Source of the DNA: Pedobacter sp014947265
GTDB lineage: Bacteria > Bacteroidota > Bacteroidia > Sphingobacteriales > Sphingobacteriaceae
Assembly: GCF_014947265.1 (NCBI RefSeq)
Contig: NZ_JADCNK010000014.1
Span: 81,483-145,482 of the forward strand
DNA: 64,000 nucleotides
Direction of reading: 5' to 3'
The stretch's first letter is position 1; each line of letters starts with the position of its first letter. A model generated the notes under the pieces. That model was given only the letters and a program-made list of their open reading frames with translations, was not told the origin of the DNA and did not search any database. Shown here in pieces: positions 17,485 to 27,294 of this stretch. A program made the position numbers and the translations under genes.

Positions 17485-18416
17485 ATCTTCTGCATTATAA
17501 AGCTAGATAACCTGTCTATCAGACATATATTAGCGCTATTTTTTTGGAAGTGAAGGTCCTGGTTCGCTGTGGCAGCCTCCTGCCCTGCTTTACTCTCCAA
17601 GTCCTCATCCGATAAAGGATCGGATTGCGGGCTTTCCGTTCCAATCAGGCTTAATAACAAAGTCTGTAACCACCAGGCGCAAACCTTTATATGATAAAAC
17701 CTGCGTTTATTCGCTTAAATCAGCGGGAAACATCAATAGTATGCCATCAACCAAAGCCATGATGATGGTTTGTTTCATAAAAACGATATAAATAACAGGA
17801 GAATTTAAACAATAAACCTCCTGATTGTGGTCATTGCGAGTAACCATAAGGTCTGTGGCCTGAAAAAAATAGGAATGACGTCCTATATACGCTTTCTAAC
17901 GTATTAGGTTTAAGATTTTGCATCCTGCAAAACTCATTGAGCTAAGATGTCTAAGGTGGTCATAAAAATTAAAGACTACGCTGTTTAATTCACCACCTTA
18001 GACACCTAAGAACATCTAATTCATTAAATAATCCTTTAGGCTTTCACACCATATAAGAACATGTAAACTTATATGGTCCTTAAGTGTCTTATATGGTCAA
18101 AAAAATAATACTAAATATCAGTTATTTACATAAACGTCATTATAAGAAGGCTCTTTCAGCCGACGAAGCAATCTTTATGGCAGGCATTACCGGCACGAAA
18201 GATTGCTTCGTCGTTCCTCCTCGCAATGACGACCTTTCTTTAATGATTTCTCCTGAAGAATCTTTAAACCGAAATTCAAAAAAGCACAACAACGTCTGCA
18301 GAATCAGAAAATTATCCCTTATCACATTTATTTTTCCACAATCATTCAAATTAACATTAAGTTAATCTGATTATAAGGCATTTGCCTATACATTTGTTAT
18401 AAACAAAACTTACCAT
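17485..18416. other. Long repeat-containing gap before the secreted giant protein
   Basis: No gene is supported. From left: an inverted copy of the AAGCCCGCA-type element (about 17555-17680, minus strand), scattered 'accatataag' words at 18040-18105 resembling those near 57320 and 58510, and a palindromic element at 18136-18230. The last 100 bases before 18417 are AT-rich and should contain the promoter. Confidence 0.6.
18136..18230. repeat. Palindromic dispersed element, second copy
   Basis: 95-base unit with ends GTCATTATAAG and CTCGCAATGAC and inner complementary words AGCCGACGAAGCAATCTT and AAAGATTGCTTCGTCG. Same family as 13961-14053. Confidence 0.65.
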
Positions 18417-21400
18417 ATGAAAAGACCTTTACTTCTCATTTTACTTTTTCTGGTTTTCTCAAACTATTTATCTGCCCAGGTTTCATTAACGTCAATAAAT
18501 ACCGCAAAATCAGAAAATTTTGACGGCATGACGGCAACAGGAACTTCGACTATTGCCGGGTGGAGTGCCGTTAAAGCAAGTGGCACAAACACAGCAGCCA
18601 TTGGCTCAGCTTTAGCATTAACGGTTTACACCGCTTCGTCAAATAGTGGTGCTGCCTATAATGCGGGAACAACCGGAGCGGCCGACCGTTCGTTAGGAAG
18701 TCTCGCCTCTGGTTCGTTAACGCCGAGGTTTGGCGCTGGTTTCCAGAATAACACAGGTGCAACCGTAACTTCAATTGATTTATCGGGCGTAATGGAGCAG
18801 TGGAGAACTGGTTCAACGGCCACGGTTAACGAAAAACTAAATTTCGAATATAGCTTTAATGCCACAAGTATTGCCGATGCATCGGCCACCTGGCTCCCGC
18901 TTACCGGCATGAACCTTAACGAAAAGTTAATAACAACTACCACAGCAGCGGGCATTGATGGCAACTTACCAGCAAATCAAACGGCTATTTCGGGAAGCAT
19001 CACCACAATTACTTGGGCAGATGGCGCTACGCTTTATATCCGCTGGACAGATACCGACGATTTAGGAAGCGATGGCATTTACACTGTCGACGATTTTAGC
19101 ATCACACCAAAAGGCAGTACTACAGCTACCCCTGTTTTATCGGCATCAAATACTTCATTGCTTTTCGGCGATCAAAATATCAATTCAAATGCTACAGCAC
19201 AAAGTTATACATTAGGGGGAGCCAATTTAACGGCTGCTGTTTCCGTAAATTCAACAGCACCTTTCTTTGTCTCTAAAGACAATACTACTTTCAGCAATTC
19301 CATCAGTTATACCACAGCCGAAGTGGCTGCATCTCCATTGGTTTATGTACGTTTCAGCCCAACAGCAGGCGGCAATGCCACCGGAAATATTGCCAATACA
19401 AGCACTGGTGCCAGCCCTGTTAATGTTGCGGTAAACGGAAATGGATTATCAACAATTTTAACAGTAAACCAAACGGCTTTCGATTTTGGTTCCCAAAATA
19501 CAGGCACCAATTCTACGGTACAAACCTTTAGCCTCAGTGCCACAGGCTTAACCGATGTCGTAAATATTACCACTGCAGCACCTTTTACGCTTTCGAAAGA
19601 TAATGTGACCTACAGCACTTCTTTAGTTTACACAGTGGCAGAGCTTGCCACAGGCAAAACAGTTTCGGCACGTTTTAGTCCAACAACACCTACAGCAGTT
19701 TCGGGCAATATCAGTATTGCAAGCACTGGCGCAAGCACGCAGAACATTGCACTTACAGGCCTGGGCACAACACCCCCTGCTGCCCTAACCCACGTGGTCA
19801 TTTCCGAAATTTATGGTGGCGGCGGAAACACTGGTGCAACCTTCAAAAATGATTTTATCGAATTATACAACCCAGGTAACACCGCAGTTGATTTAACCGA
19901 CTGGAGTGTACAGTATTTAAATGCTGCCGGAACAGGCAACTGGACCAAAACAGATTTAACAGGCAGTATCCCTGCAAAAAGTTTCTATTTGGTTCAGGAG
20001 ATTGCTGGAACTGGCGGAACCGTTAATTTGCCTACACCGGATGCAACCGGAACTTTAGCCTTGTCCGGTACAACCGGAAAAGTAATTTTAAGCAATTCAA
20101 ATGTGCTTTTAACCGGTGCCAACCCATCAACCACTGTGGTAGTTGATAAAGTAGGCTTTGGCCCAACAGCCACCGGTTTCGAAACCGCACCTACCCCCGT
20201 AATCTCCAATACAACTTCAATTGAACGTAAAGCAAGTGCAACTTCAACAGCAGCAACTTTAGCCATTGGAGGTGCCGAAGAGTTTAATGGAAACGGTTAC
20301 GATACCGACAACAACAGTACCGATTTTGTAGTTACGGTTCCAAACCCGCAAAACACTTCGACAAAAGAACCAACAGGTGCTAATCATGTGGTCATTTCTG
20401 AAGTTTATGGCGGTGGCGGTAACAGCGGCGCTACCTATAAAAATGACTTTATCGAGCTGTATAACCCAACACTTTCAGCTGTAGATTTAACCGGCTGGAG
20501 CGTTCAGTATGCAAGCGCTACCGGTACAGGCAGCTGGGCAGCAACCACCTTATCGGGCTCTATCGCTCCCAAAGGTTTTTACCTCATCCAACAATCAGCA
20601 GGCACAGGTGGTACATTAGATTTACCAACACCTGATAAAATTGGCACGCTCACTTTATCGGGTACAACCGGAAAAATATTGTTAAGCAATTTGGCTACCC
20701 CACAAACAGGTGCAAACCCGGTTAATGCAAATATTATTGATAAAGTTGGTTTTGGAACAGCAAATGGCTACGAAGGTACTGCCCCTGCACCTGCCACAAC
20801 CAACACCACATCAATTGAAAGAAAAGCAAGTGCAACATCAAATGCCACCACGATGGGTATTGGTGGTACAGAAGAATTTGCAGGTAATGGATACGATAGC
20901 GATGAAAATTCGTCAGATTTTGTATTGAGGTCACCAAATCCACAAAACAGTTCGGTAACCGAGCCTGCTTCAACCACCGGTCCCTATTTAGTTGTTACGC
21001 CAAAAACACTGGCCTTCAGCAACCAGGCATTAAATACCACATCAGCTTCAAAAAGTTATGTACTCTCTGCCGGAAACTTAACCAATACCACTACTTTAAC
21101 AACAACAGCTCCTTATGCTATTTCTAAAGATAACGTTACTTTTTCTACTACATTAAGTTATAGTGTAGCCGATTTAGCCACAAACCAAACGGTGTATGTA
21201 AAATTTAGTCCAACAGCTGTGGGCAATTCAACCGGTGCCGTTTTACATGCCAGTGCGGGTGCAACTTCGGTTCCACTTTCATTAACCGGCGCGGCGGTTG
21301 ACCCTAACCAAACGGCTTTCAGCTTTGAGAACTGTACTACCGTGGGTAGCGCAGCCCTATCCGATGGTTTTTATCAATACAGCGTAACCGGCGCACAAAC

Positions 21401-24188
21401 CTGGGGCTGTACCACTACTTTCGGACATGATGCCAGCGACCCAACTGGTGTAGCCAGCGCAGGAAATGCCCTCCAGATTAATGGTTATGCGGGTGGTAAT
21501 ATTTTAAATGAGGATTGGTTGATTTCGCCAGCCTTAAATATCACTTCGTTTAACTATGCCATTTTATCTTTCTGGACGAGATCAGCTTTCGCGGGAGATA
21601 AATTACAACTCAAAATTTCTACAAACTATACCGGCTCGGGTAACCCTGCACTGGCCACATGGACCAGTTTAGATGGTAAATTCCCTGAAACGGGTAGCGA
21701 TAAATGGACCAAATCAGACAATATAGACTTGTCGGCATACAAGGGCACACCGGTTTATGTAGCCATTGTGTATAATTCTACTACTTCTTCGGCCAGCCGT
21801 TGGACGGTTGATGATTTTGCAGTAACCAACTCAAGCACGCCACCAGCGGTTGACATTACCACTTCGCCATCAAGCCTTGCTTTCGGTTTCCAGGCGGTTA
21901 ATACCACTTCTGCTGCAAATAGCTTTGGTTTCTCTGCAGGCAACTTAACGGGCGATGTCACCTTAACCGCGCCGGCTAATTTTACCTTATCAAAAACAAC
22001 TACCGGAACCTATAGCAGTAGCATCACTTACCCAAAGGCCGAGATCAACAATACTTCACCAACGGTTTATGCTAAATTTTCGCCAACGGTGGTGAATACC
22101 AGCTATACCGGCAATGTAAGCATTGCTACTCCTGGTTCGGCAAATAAAACCGTGGCCTTAACCGGAAACACTTTCGATATTGCCAACACTTTAGAAGTAG
22201 TGAACTGGAACATCGAATGGTTTGGTAGTCCTGCTCAGGATCCATCGAACGATCCACAACAGGCGGCTAACGTTAAAACCGTAGTGAACAACCTCAATGC
22301 AGATATTTATGGTTTTGCAGAGGTGGTAGATACCACTTTGTTTAGAAATACCGTTTTACCTGCCGGATACAATGTTTTATTCAGCGAGTTCGGATCCTAT
22401 GCTGATAATAAAGTCGATGCCGACTATCCATTGGCACAAAAACTGGCTTTTATGTACCGCACCGATCTCATTAAGCCTATTTCTACTTTAGGTATTTTAA
22501 GAGATACCTATAACCCTGCTGTACCCGCAACCAGTGTTGATGGTACCCCCTACAAAAACTGGTCATCGGGCCGTTTTCCTTACATGATGCAGGCGCAGGT
22601 GAAGATCAACAATAAATTAGATACCGTTTATTTTATAGAAATTCATGCGAAAGCAAACACAGGCCCAACAGCCGATCAGATTGATGCCTATAACCGTAGA
22701 AAAGGCGGAAATAAACAATTGAAAGATTGGCTGGACGCAAACCTCGCTGGTAAAAAAGTGATTATTCTTGGCGATTTTAACGATGTACTGGATGCTGATA
22801 AAACCATTGCACCAATGCCTGCAGGTACCGGCACTTCCTATTCCGATTTCACCCAGGATGCAACTAATTATTTCCCTGTAACCTTACCACTAAGTTTGGC
22901 AGGGAAACAATCTACCGCCGGATTTAATACCGTAATTGATAACGTCATCATCACGAAAAACCTAAACCAAAACTACATACCCGCCTCGGCCGAGGTTTTA
23001 GATGCCGTTAAAAACCTGGTAACCAATTACAGTTCTACCACAACAGATCATTATCCGATTAAAACGAGGTATTTATTCGGCAATGGTGCACCCGCAATCG
23101 ATGCAGTGGCCAACCAGGCGGTTTGTTATTCACCAGAAAACCAAAGTATTTCTTTAACCGGAATTTCTGCTGGTCCTGAAACCACACAAAGCACTACACT
23201 TTCTGTTACTTCAGATAACGCTAACCTGTTCGATGTATTAACAGTAGCAGCAAACGGTGCCGATAAAGGAACGATTACTTATCACTTAAAAAACAATGTA
23301 AGCGGTGTTGCCAATATTACCGTTACCGTAATGGATAATGGCGGAACAGATTTTGGTGGTGTAGATAAAACCACTAAAACTTTCAAATTAACGGTTACTT
23401 CAACCGCTACAGCTAGTATTGCCGGCACATCAGCAGTCTGCTTAAACGGAGCCGCTCAAACCATCACCTTTACCGGGGCAAACGGAACTGCACCTTATAC
23501 TTTCACCTATAACATTAACGGCGGAACAAGTAAAACGGCAACAACAACCGCAACAAGCACATCGGTAACGGTTTCGGCACCCACTAATGTAGCCGGTACC
23601 TTTGCCTATAATTTAGTAAACGTTAAAGATGCAAATTGCGGTCAGGTACAAACCGGAACCGCTACTGTAACCATAAATGCCTTACCTCTGGTTTCCATCA
23701 GCAGCAATAAAGGCGTAAGCATCTCTAAAGGCGATGCCCTGATTTTAACCGCTGTAGGCGGAGTACAATACAGCTGGACAGGTGCAGAAATTACCAGCGG
23801 GCAAAATACGGCATGGGTAACCATCAGGCCGAAACAAAGCGGCACCTATAAAGTAACCGTTACCAATGCCAGTGGTTGTGTAAGCGATCAGACGATTTCA
23901 ATTACCGTAACTGAAGATTATAAGTTAGAAGCCAGTACAGTAATCACCCCTAATGGTGATGGGTATAATGATAAATTTATCGTAAAAAACATCGATTATT
24001 ATCCAAACAATACCTTAAGAATATTTGATAAGGCCGGGCGGGTTTTATATACCAGGCAAACTTATGCCAATGATTGGGATGGAACCATAAACGGAAGCCC
24101 GCTAAACGAAGGCACCTATTACTACATCATCGATCTCGGTAAGGGCATCGGTACATTCAAAGGTTTTATCAACATCATTAGAGACTAA
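18417..24188 (+). CDS. Giant secreted multidomain nuclease-like protein with T9SS type B C-terminal domain
   Basis: 1923 residues. Signal peptide MKRPLLLILLFLVFSNYLSA, then several copies of an Ig-like module (LLFGDQNINSNATAQSY, FDFGSQNTGTNSTVQTF, LAFSNQALNTTSASKSY, LAFGFQAVNTTSAANSF). Two near-identical lamin-tail domains start near residues 457 and 656 (HVVISEIYGGGGNTGATFKN). A choice-of-anchor J-like segment follows (about 966-1140). An endonuclease/exonuclease/phosphatase domain follows: NWNIEWFG near 1261, ILGDFND near 1450, TTDHYP near 1540. The end (ITPNGDGYNDKF, about 1838 on) is the gliding-motility-type B sorting domain. It is probably an extracellular, surface-associated DNase or phosphodiesterase. 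The PorP/SprF gene follows after 8 bases. Confidence 0.93.
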   Translation: MKRPLLLILLFLVFSNYLSAQVSLTSINTAKSENFDGMTATGTSTIAGWSAVKASGTNTAAIGSALALTVYTASSNSGAAYNAGTTGAADRSLGSLASGSLTPRFGAGFQNNTGATVTSIDLSGVMEQWRTGSTATVNEKLNFEYSFNATSIADASATWLPLTGMNLNEKLITTTTAAGIDGNLPANQTAISGSITTITWADGATLYIRWTDTDDLGSDGIYTVDDFSITPKGSTTATPVLSASNTSLLFGDQNINSNATAQSYTLGGANLTAAVSVNSTAPFFVSKDNTTFSNSISYTTAEVAASPLVYVRFSPTAGGNATGNIANTSTGASPVNVAVNGNGLSTILTVNQTAFDFGSQNTGTNSTVQTFSLSATGLTDVVNITTAAPFTLSKDNVTYSTSLVYTVAELATGKTVSARFSPTTPTAVSGNISIASTGASTQNIALTGLGTTPPAALTHVVISEIYGGGGNTGATFKNDFIELYNPGNTAVDLTDWSVQYLNAAGTGNWTKTDLTGSIPAKSFYLVQEIAGTGGTVNLPTPDATGTLALSGTTGKVILSNSNVLLTGANPSTTVVVDKVGFGPTATGFETAPTPVISNTTSIERKASATSTAATLAIGGAEEFNGNGYDTDNNSTDFVVTVPNPQNTSTKEPTGANHVVISEVYGGGGNSGATYKNDFIELYNPTLSAVDLTGWSVQYASATGTGSWAATTLSGSIAPKGFYLIQQSAGTGGTLDLPTPDKIGTLTLSGTTGKILLSNLATPQTGANPVNANIIDKVGFGTANGYEGTAPAPATTNTTSIERKASATSNATTMGIGGTEEFAGNGYDSDENSSDFVLRSPNPQNSSVTEPASTTGPYLVVTPKTLAFSNQALNTTSASKSYVLSAGNLTNTTTLTTTAPYAISKDNVTFSTTLSYSVADLATNQTVYVKFSPTAVGNSTGAVLHASAGATSVPLSLTGAAVDPNQTAFSFENCTTVGSAALSDGFYQYSVTGAQTWGCTTTFGHDASDPTGVASAGNALQINGYAGGNILNEDWLISPALNITSFNYAILSFWTRSAFAGDKLQLKISTNYTGSGNPALATWTSLDGKFPETGSDKWTKSDNIDLSAYKGTPVYVAIVYNSTTSSASRWTVDDFAVTNSSTPPAVDITTSPSSLAFGFQAVNTTSAANSFGFSAGNLTGDVTLTAPANFTLSKTTTGTYSSSITYPKAEINNTSPTVYAKFSPTVVNTSYTGNVSIATPGSANKTVALTGNTFDIANTLEVVNWNIEWFGSPAQDPSNDPQQAANVKTVVNNLNADIYGFAEVVDTTLFRNTVLPAGYNVLFSEFGSYADNKVDADYPLAQKLAFMYRTDLIKPISTLGILRDTYNPAVPATSVDGTPYKNWSSGRFPYMMQAQVKINNKLDTVYFIEIHAKANTGPTADQIDAYNRRKGGNKQLKDWLDANLAGKKVIILGDFNDVLDADKTIAPMPAGTGTSYSDFTQDATNYFPVTLPLSLAGKQSTAGFNTVIDNVIITKNLNQNYIPASAEVLDAVKNLVTNYSSTTTDHYPIKTRYLFGNGAPAIDAVANQAVCYSPENQSISLTGISAGPETTQSTTLSVTSDNANLFDVLTVAANGADKGTITYHLKNNVSGVANITVTVMDNGGTDFGGVDKTTKTFKLTVTSTATASIAGTSAVCLNGAAQTITFTGANGTAPYTFTYNINGGTSKTATTTATSTSVTVSAPTNVAGTFAYNLVNVKDANCGQVQTGTATVTINALPLVSISSNKGVSISKGDALILTAVGGVQYSWTGAEITSGQNTAWVTIRPKQSGTYKVTVTNASGCVSDQTISITVTEDYKLEASTVITPNGDGYNDKFIVKNIDYYPNNTLRIFDKAGRVLYTRQTYANDWDGTINGSPLNEGTYYYIIDLGKGIGTFKGFINIIRD

Positions 24189-24196
24189 TTACAGAC

Positions 24197-25117
24197 ATGA
24201 GAGCAATTACCAAAAACATAAAGCAAATGCGTCGCGTAACGTTTCTATTTGCAGCCAGTATATTATTTTTAGGGTCGGTAAAAGCACAGATCCTTCCACT
24301 TAATGCACAATATTTCCAGAACCGCTACCTGGTTAATCCATCAATGGCGGGTATCACCGAAGGTTTTAACATCAACGGAAGTTTCCGCAAGCAGTGGTCT
24401 AACATTCCCGGTGCACCTATTACCCAGAGTGTTACTTTAGATCAGCAGGTAAACAAAGTGGGTTGGGGCATAAACATCTACAACGAGAAATCGGGTGGCA
24501 TCCAGCGCACCAAAGCCGTTGGAACCTTTGCGTATCACCTTCCCTTGAACAGTGACGATCAGAAACTAAACTTCGGGATTTCATTCGGTGCAAGTCAGGA
24601 TAAACTGGATTTAAGCAGTGTAAGAAACAGCGACATTAACGACCCGTCCATCGCCCGTTTTAACGACCGGGGTTATTACCTGGATGGCGATTTCGGGATC
24701 TCTTATACTTCGAAAGGATTAACTGTTGAAGGTGCCGTACCGAACATGCGTTCCGTTTTCAGAAAAGACGATTTAAACTTTGCCAACAAACCTACATTTT
24801 ATTCGGCGGTGAGTTATAAGTTCATGCTGGGATCGGGCATTAACGGAATCAGCCTGGAGCCTAAAGGTGTTTTCAGGGGAATTAAAAATTATGATAATTT
24901 ATGGGATGCCGGCTTGAATGCCAATTTTGCCAACGATAAATTGTACGTAATGGCCATGTACCACAATACGCAAAACGCTACCGTTGGTTTTGGCATGAAT
25001 TACAAATCAACCTTATATTTTATGGCTTATTACAATACCGCAACATCCGCCATCAGTGGTTATACCGATGGCGATTTTGAAGTGAATATCAGGGTAAACA
25101 TTGGCAAGAAACCATAA
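24197..25117 (+). CDS. PorP/SprF family type IX secretion outer-membrane protein
   Basis: 306 residues. Outer-membrane beta-barrel of the PorP/SprF family, which pairs with type B-sorted T9SS cargo and is thought to attach it to the cell surface. Signature segments are LPLNAQYFQNRYLVNPSMAGI, GFNINGSFRKQWSNIPGAPITQSVTLD and WGINIYNEKSGGIQRT. The signal peptide is best read from the Met at 24227 (MRRVTFLFAASILFLGSVKA), which may be the true start. It lies 8 bases after the giant protein gene, clearly one operon and one functional pair. A terminator follows at 25251. Confidence 0.93.
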   Translation: MRAITKNIKQMRRVTFLFAASILFLGSVKAQILPLNAQYFQNRYLVNPSMAGITEGFNINGSFRKQWSNIPGAPITQSVTLDQQVNKVGWGINIYNEKSGGIQRTKAVGTFAYHLPLNSDDQKLNFGISFGASQDKLDLSSVRNSDINDPSIARFNDRGYYLDGDFGISYTSKGLTVEGAVPNMRSVFRKDDLNFANKPTFYSAVSYKFMLGSGINGISLEPKGVFRGIKNYDNLWDAGLNANFANDKLYVMAMYHNTQNATVGFGMNYKSTLYFMAYYNTATSAISGYTDGDFEVNIRVNIGKKP

Positions 25118-25250
25118 TTTAAGCGATTGTCGTCATCCTCGCGCATTCGGGGATCTTAATGCAACAATATGCGTTATGCTGAACTCGTTTAAGTTTTAAA
25201 GAACGTTCGTCATCCTCGCGCAGGCGGGGATCTTAATGCAATAGAAAACG

Positions 25251-25287
25251 AAAAGCCACAGATTTAAACCTCTGTGGCTTTTTTATT
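25251..25287 (+). terminator. Intrinsic terminator after the T9SS pair
   Basis: Perfect 12-bp stem AAAAGCCACAGA (25251-25262) with TCTGTGGCTTTT (25271-25282), followed by a T run. It lies about 130 bases after the stop codon, beyond two repeats of 'cgtcatcctcgcgca'. Confidence 0.85.
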
Positions 25288-25304
25288 GGTTGCAGTGCCT
25301 TACC

Positions 25305-25756
25305 TCTACCCGCCTATCCGCACCTTTCCCCTGAAAGGGAAAGGACTAAAAAACAAATTATCGCACCCTGCGATAGGCCCCTCGCTATTTGCTCCCTGCT
25401 ATCCGGCCTAGCAGATTTTCGCAGGAAAAAGCACGGAAATCTTTGCAGTTCCCCTCATTACCCCACAGCCCAAGGCAGGATCAAGCGGGTGCGATGGGAT
25501 AAGCCAGGGTAAGAGCCTCGATACTGGCGCTATTAAGATTTCCGTAGGTTTTTACAAGAAATTGCGTAGCAATCTTTTATACCTATAAAAACAACATTAT
25601 CAGATAAAAAACGATGCAAGCCTTGGGTTTTTGTTTCTTTTGGGCCAAGCCAACCTGCGAAGCAAGCTTGAAGGCCTATAAAAAAATATACACAACTGAA
25701 AAAAGAAAGAGCCTCTCGGCGGCGGTCAGCCGAGGCAAGACCGAGCAAGGGTAAAA
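25305..25756 (+). repeat. Structured dispersed repeat, leader type 2 + body B
   Basis: Leader 'cctatccgcacctttcccct...' with a hairpin CCTTTCCC/GGGAAAGG, then the shared junction gctatccggcct at 25398. Body B follows (gcagattttcgc..ggaaaaagcacgg, aagatttccgtaggttttta, ttgcgtagcaatcttttatac), then the shared 3' part caagcctt...ttcttttgggcc and cggcggcggtcagccgaggca. Related body B copies lie at 28728 and 48524. No coding sequence. Confidence 0.7.
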
Positions 25757-25765
25757 ACTTACAAT

Positions 25766-25826
25766 TGTCATTCTGAACGCAGTGAAGAATCTTTAGGTAA
25801 AAGATCCTTCGTACCTCAGGATGACA
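25766..25826. repeat. Palindromic REP-like unit (TGTCATTCTGA type)
   Basis: 61-base unit with ends TGTCATTCTGA and TCAGGATGACA and inner complementary words gaagaatctt / aagatccttc. Near-identical copies are at 48295-48356, 49314-49374 and 49811-49873; diverged ones are at 5591, 60687 and 63837. Confidence 0.75.
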
Positions 25827-26012
25827 GAAAACAGCCAGACAAAAGCTACATATTTGATTACATTAATAGCGAGAGCATTAAGGTTCCCGCATGCGCGGGA
25901 ATGACGATAGTATTAGATAACTTCCAATAGAACTTAAATCCATACCATTAAAATAATAGATTTCCTCACAAAAACTTCCCCTTCCCCTTTCATTTTTCCT
26001 ATTTTTACCCCT

Positions 26013-27209
26013 ATGGCTAAACTTATCAATCTCGAAGTATTTCAGCGTTTCTTCCGCTCCGGACAAGTTGGCGGTTTCCTATTACTGATCTGCGTAGCCA
26101 TATCCTTACTCATTGCCAATACCGCTTCAAAAGAAAGTTTCGAAACCTTTTTAGCTACAAAAATCGGCTTTGGCGCCATCAACTACAGCATTTTAGCCTG
26201 GGTAAACGACGCTTTAATGGCTATATTCTTCTTATTAGTAGGATTGGAAATCAAACGCGAACTGCTCGAAGGCGAATTATCTTCTGTTAAAAGTGCAGCC
26301 TTACCCGTAATTGCAGCCCTGGGCGGCATGCTTGTTCCAGCGCTAATTTATTCGTTGTTCAATAAAGGTACAGAAACTGCCGGAGGCTGGGGCATCCCTA
26401 TGGCTACCGACATTGCCTTTGCCCTCGCCATTATCGCCATGCTCGGTAAAAGCGTACCCACCAGTTTAAAAATATTCCTGGCTGCGCTGGCCATTGTCGA
26501 CGATCTTGGTGCCATTCTTGTGATCGCAATCTTTTATACCAACCAGATTCATTTCGAATACCTGGCGATGGCAGGAGGTACCCTCGTTCTTTTAGGCTTA
26601 ATGAACTATTTCGGTGTAAAGAAACTTGTGTTTTATCTTATCCCGGGCGTATTCCTCTGGTATTTCATCCACCACTCCGGCATCCATGCTACCATTGCAG
26701 GTGTATTACTGGCTTTCACCATCCCTACCAATGAAACAGATGTTGAATCGCCTTTAGAAAAACTGGAGCATTTTTTAACCACTCCCGTTAATTACCTCAT
26801 TATGCCGGTTTTCGCGCTGGCCAATACCAATATCACCTTCCAGAAAGAAATGCTTACGGGATTGGTTTCTCCTTTGGGTCTCGGCATTATCGTCGGTTTA
26901 TTTGTAGGGAAAACCATTGGCGTAACCTTTTTCAGTTGGCTTGCCGTGAAACTGAAATGGGCTGATTTACCCACCGGGGCAGGCTGGAAACACATCTTAG
27001 GTTTGGGCATGCTCGCCGGAATCGGTTTTACCATGTCGATTTTTATTGCGCTGCTCTCTTTTAGCGAAGTGCTGCATGTATCAGAAGCGAAGTTTGCGAT
27101 TTTAACCGCATCTGTTTTATCTGGTGTAGTGGGGTTTGTGTTTTTGAAATCGGTTAAAGCTCAGGAATTAACCATAGAAGGCAGTTTAACCACAGAGGAC
27201 ACCAAGTAA
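26013..27209 (+). CDS. nhaA: Na+/H+ antiporter NhaA
   Basis: 398-residue inner-membrane antiporter that exports Na+ in exchange for protons. The hallmark segments are present: WVNDALMAIFFLLVGLEIKREL, WGIPMATDIAFALAI and the ion-binding pair of aspartates in IVDDLGAILVIAIFY. The end LGLGMLAGIGFTMSIFIALL is also typical. About twelve hydrophobic segments cover the whole length. Monocistronic, with repeat sequence on both sides; the immediate upstream 25930-26012 is AT-rich. Confidence 0.96.
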   Translation: MAKLINLEVFQRFFRSGQVGGFLLLICVAISLLIANTASKESFETFLATKIGFGAINYSILAWVNDALMAIFFLLVGLEIKRELLEGELSSVKSAALPVIAALGGMLVPALIYSLFNKGTETAGGWGIPMATDIAFALAIIAMLGKSVPTSLKIFLAALAIVDDLGAILVIAIFYTNQIHFEYLAMAGGTLVLLGLMNYFGVKKLVFYLIPGVFLWYFIHHSGIHATIAGVLLAFTIPTNETDVESPLEKLEHFLTTPVNYLIMPVFALANTNITFQKEMLTGLVSPLGLGIIVGLFVGKTIGVTFFSWLAVKLKWADLPTGAGWKHILGLGMLAGIGFTMSIFIALLSFSEVLHVSEAKFAILTASVLSGVVGFVFLKSVKAQELTIEGSLTTEDTK

Positions 27210-27294
27210 GACACAGAGAGGCACAGAGCCCCCTATCCGCCTATCACCCCCTTTACCCTAAGAGAATAGAAATAAAAGAGAATTTCCTCATAAC

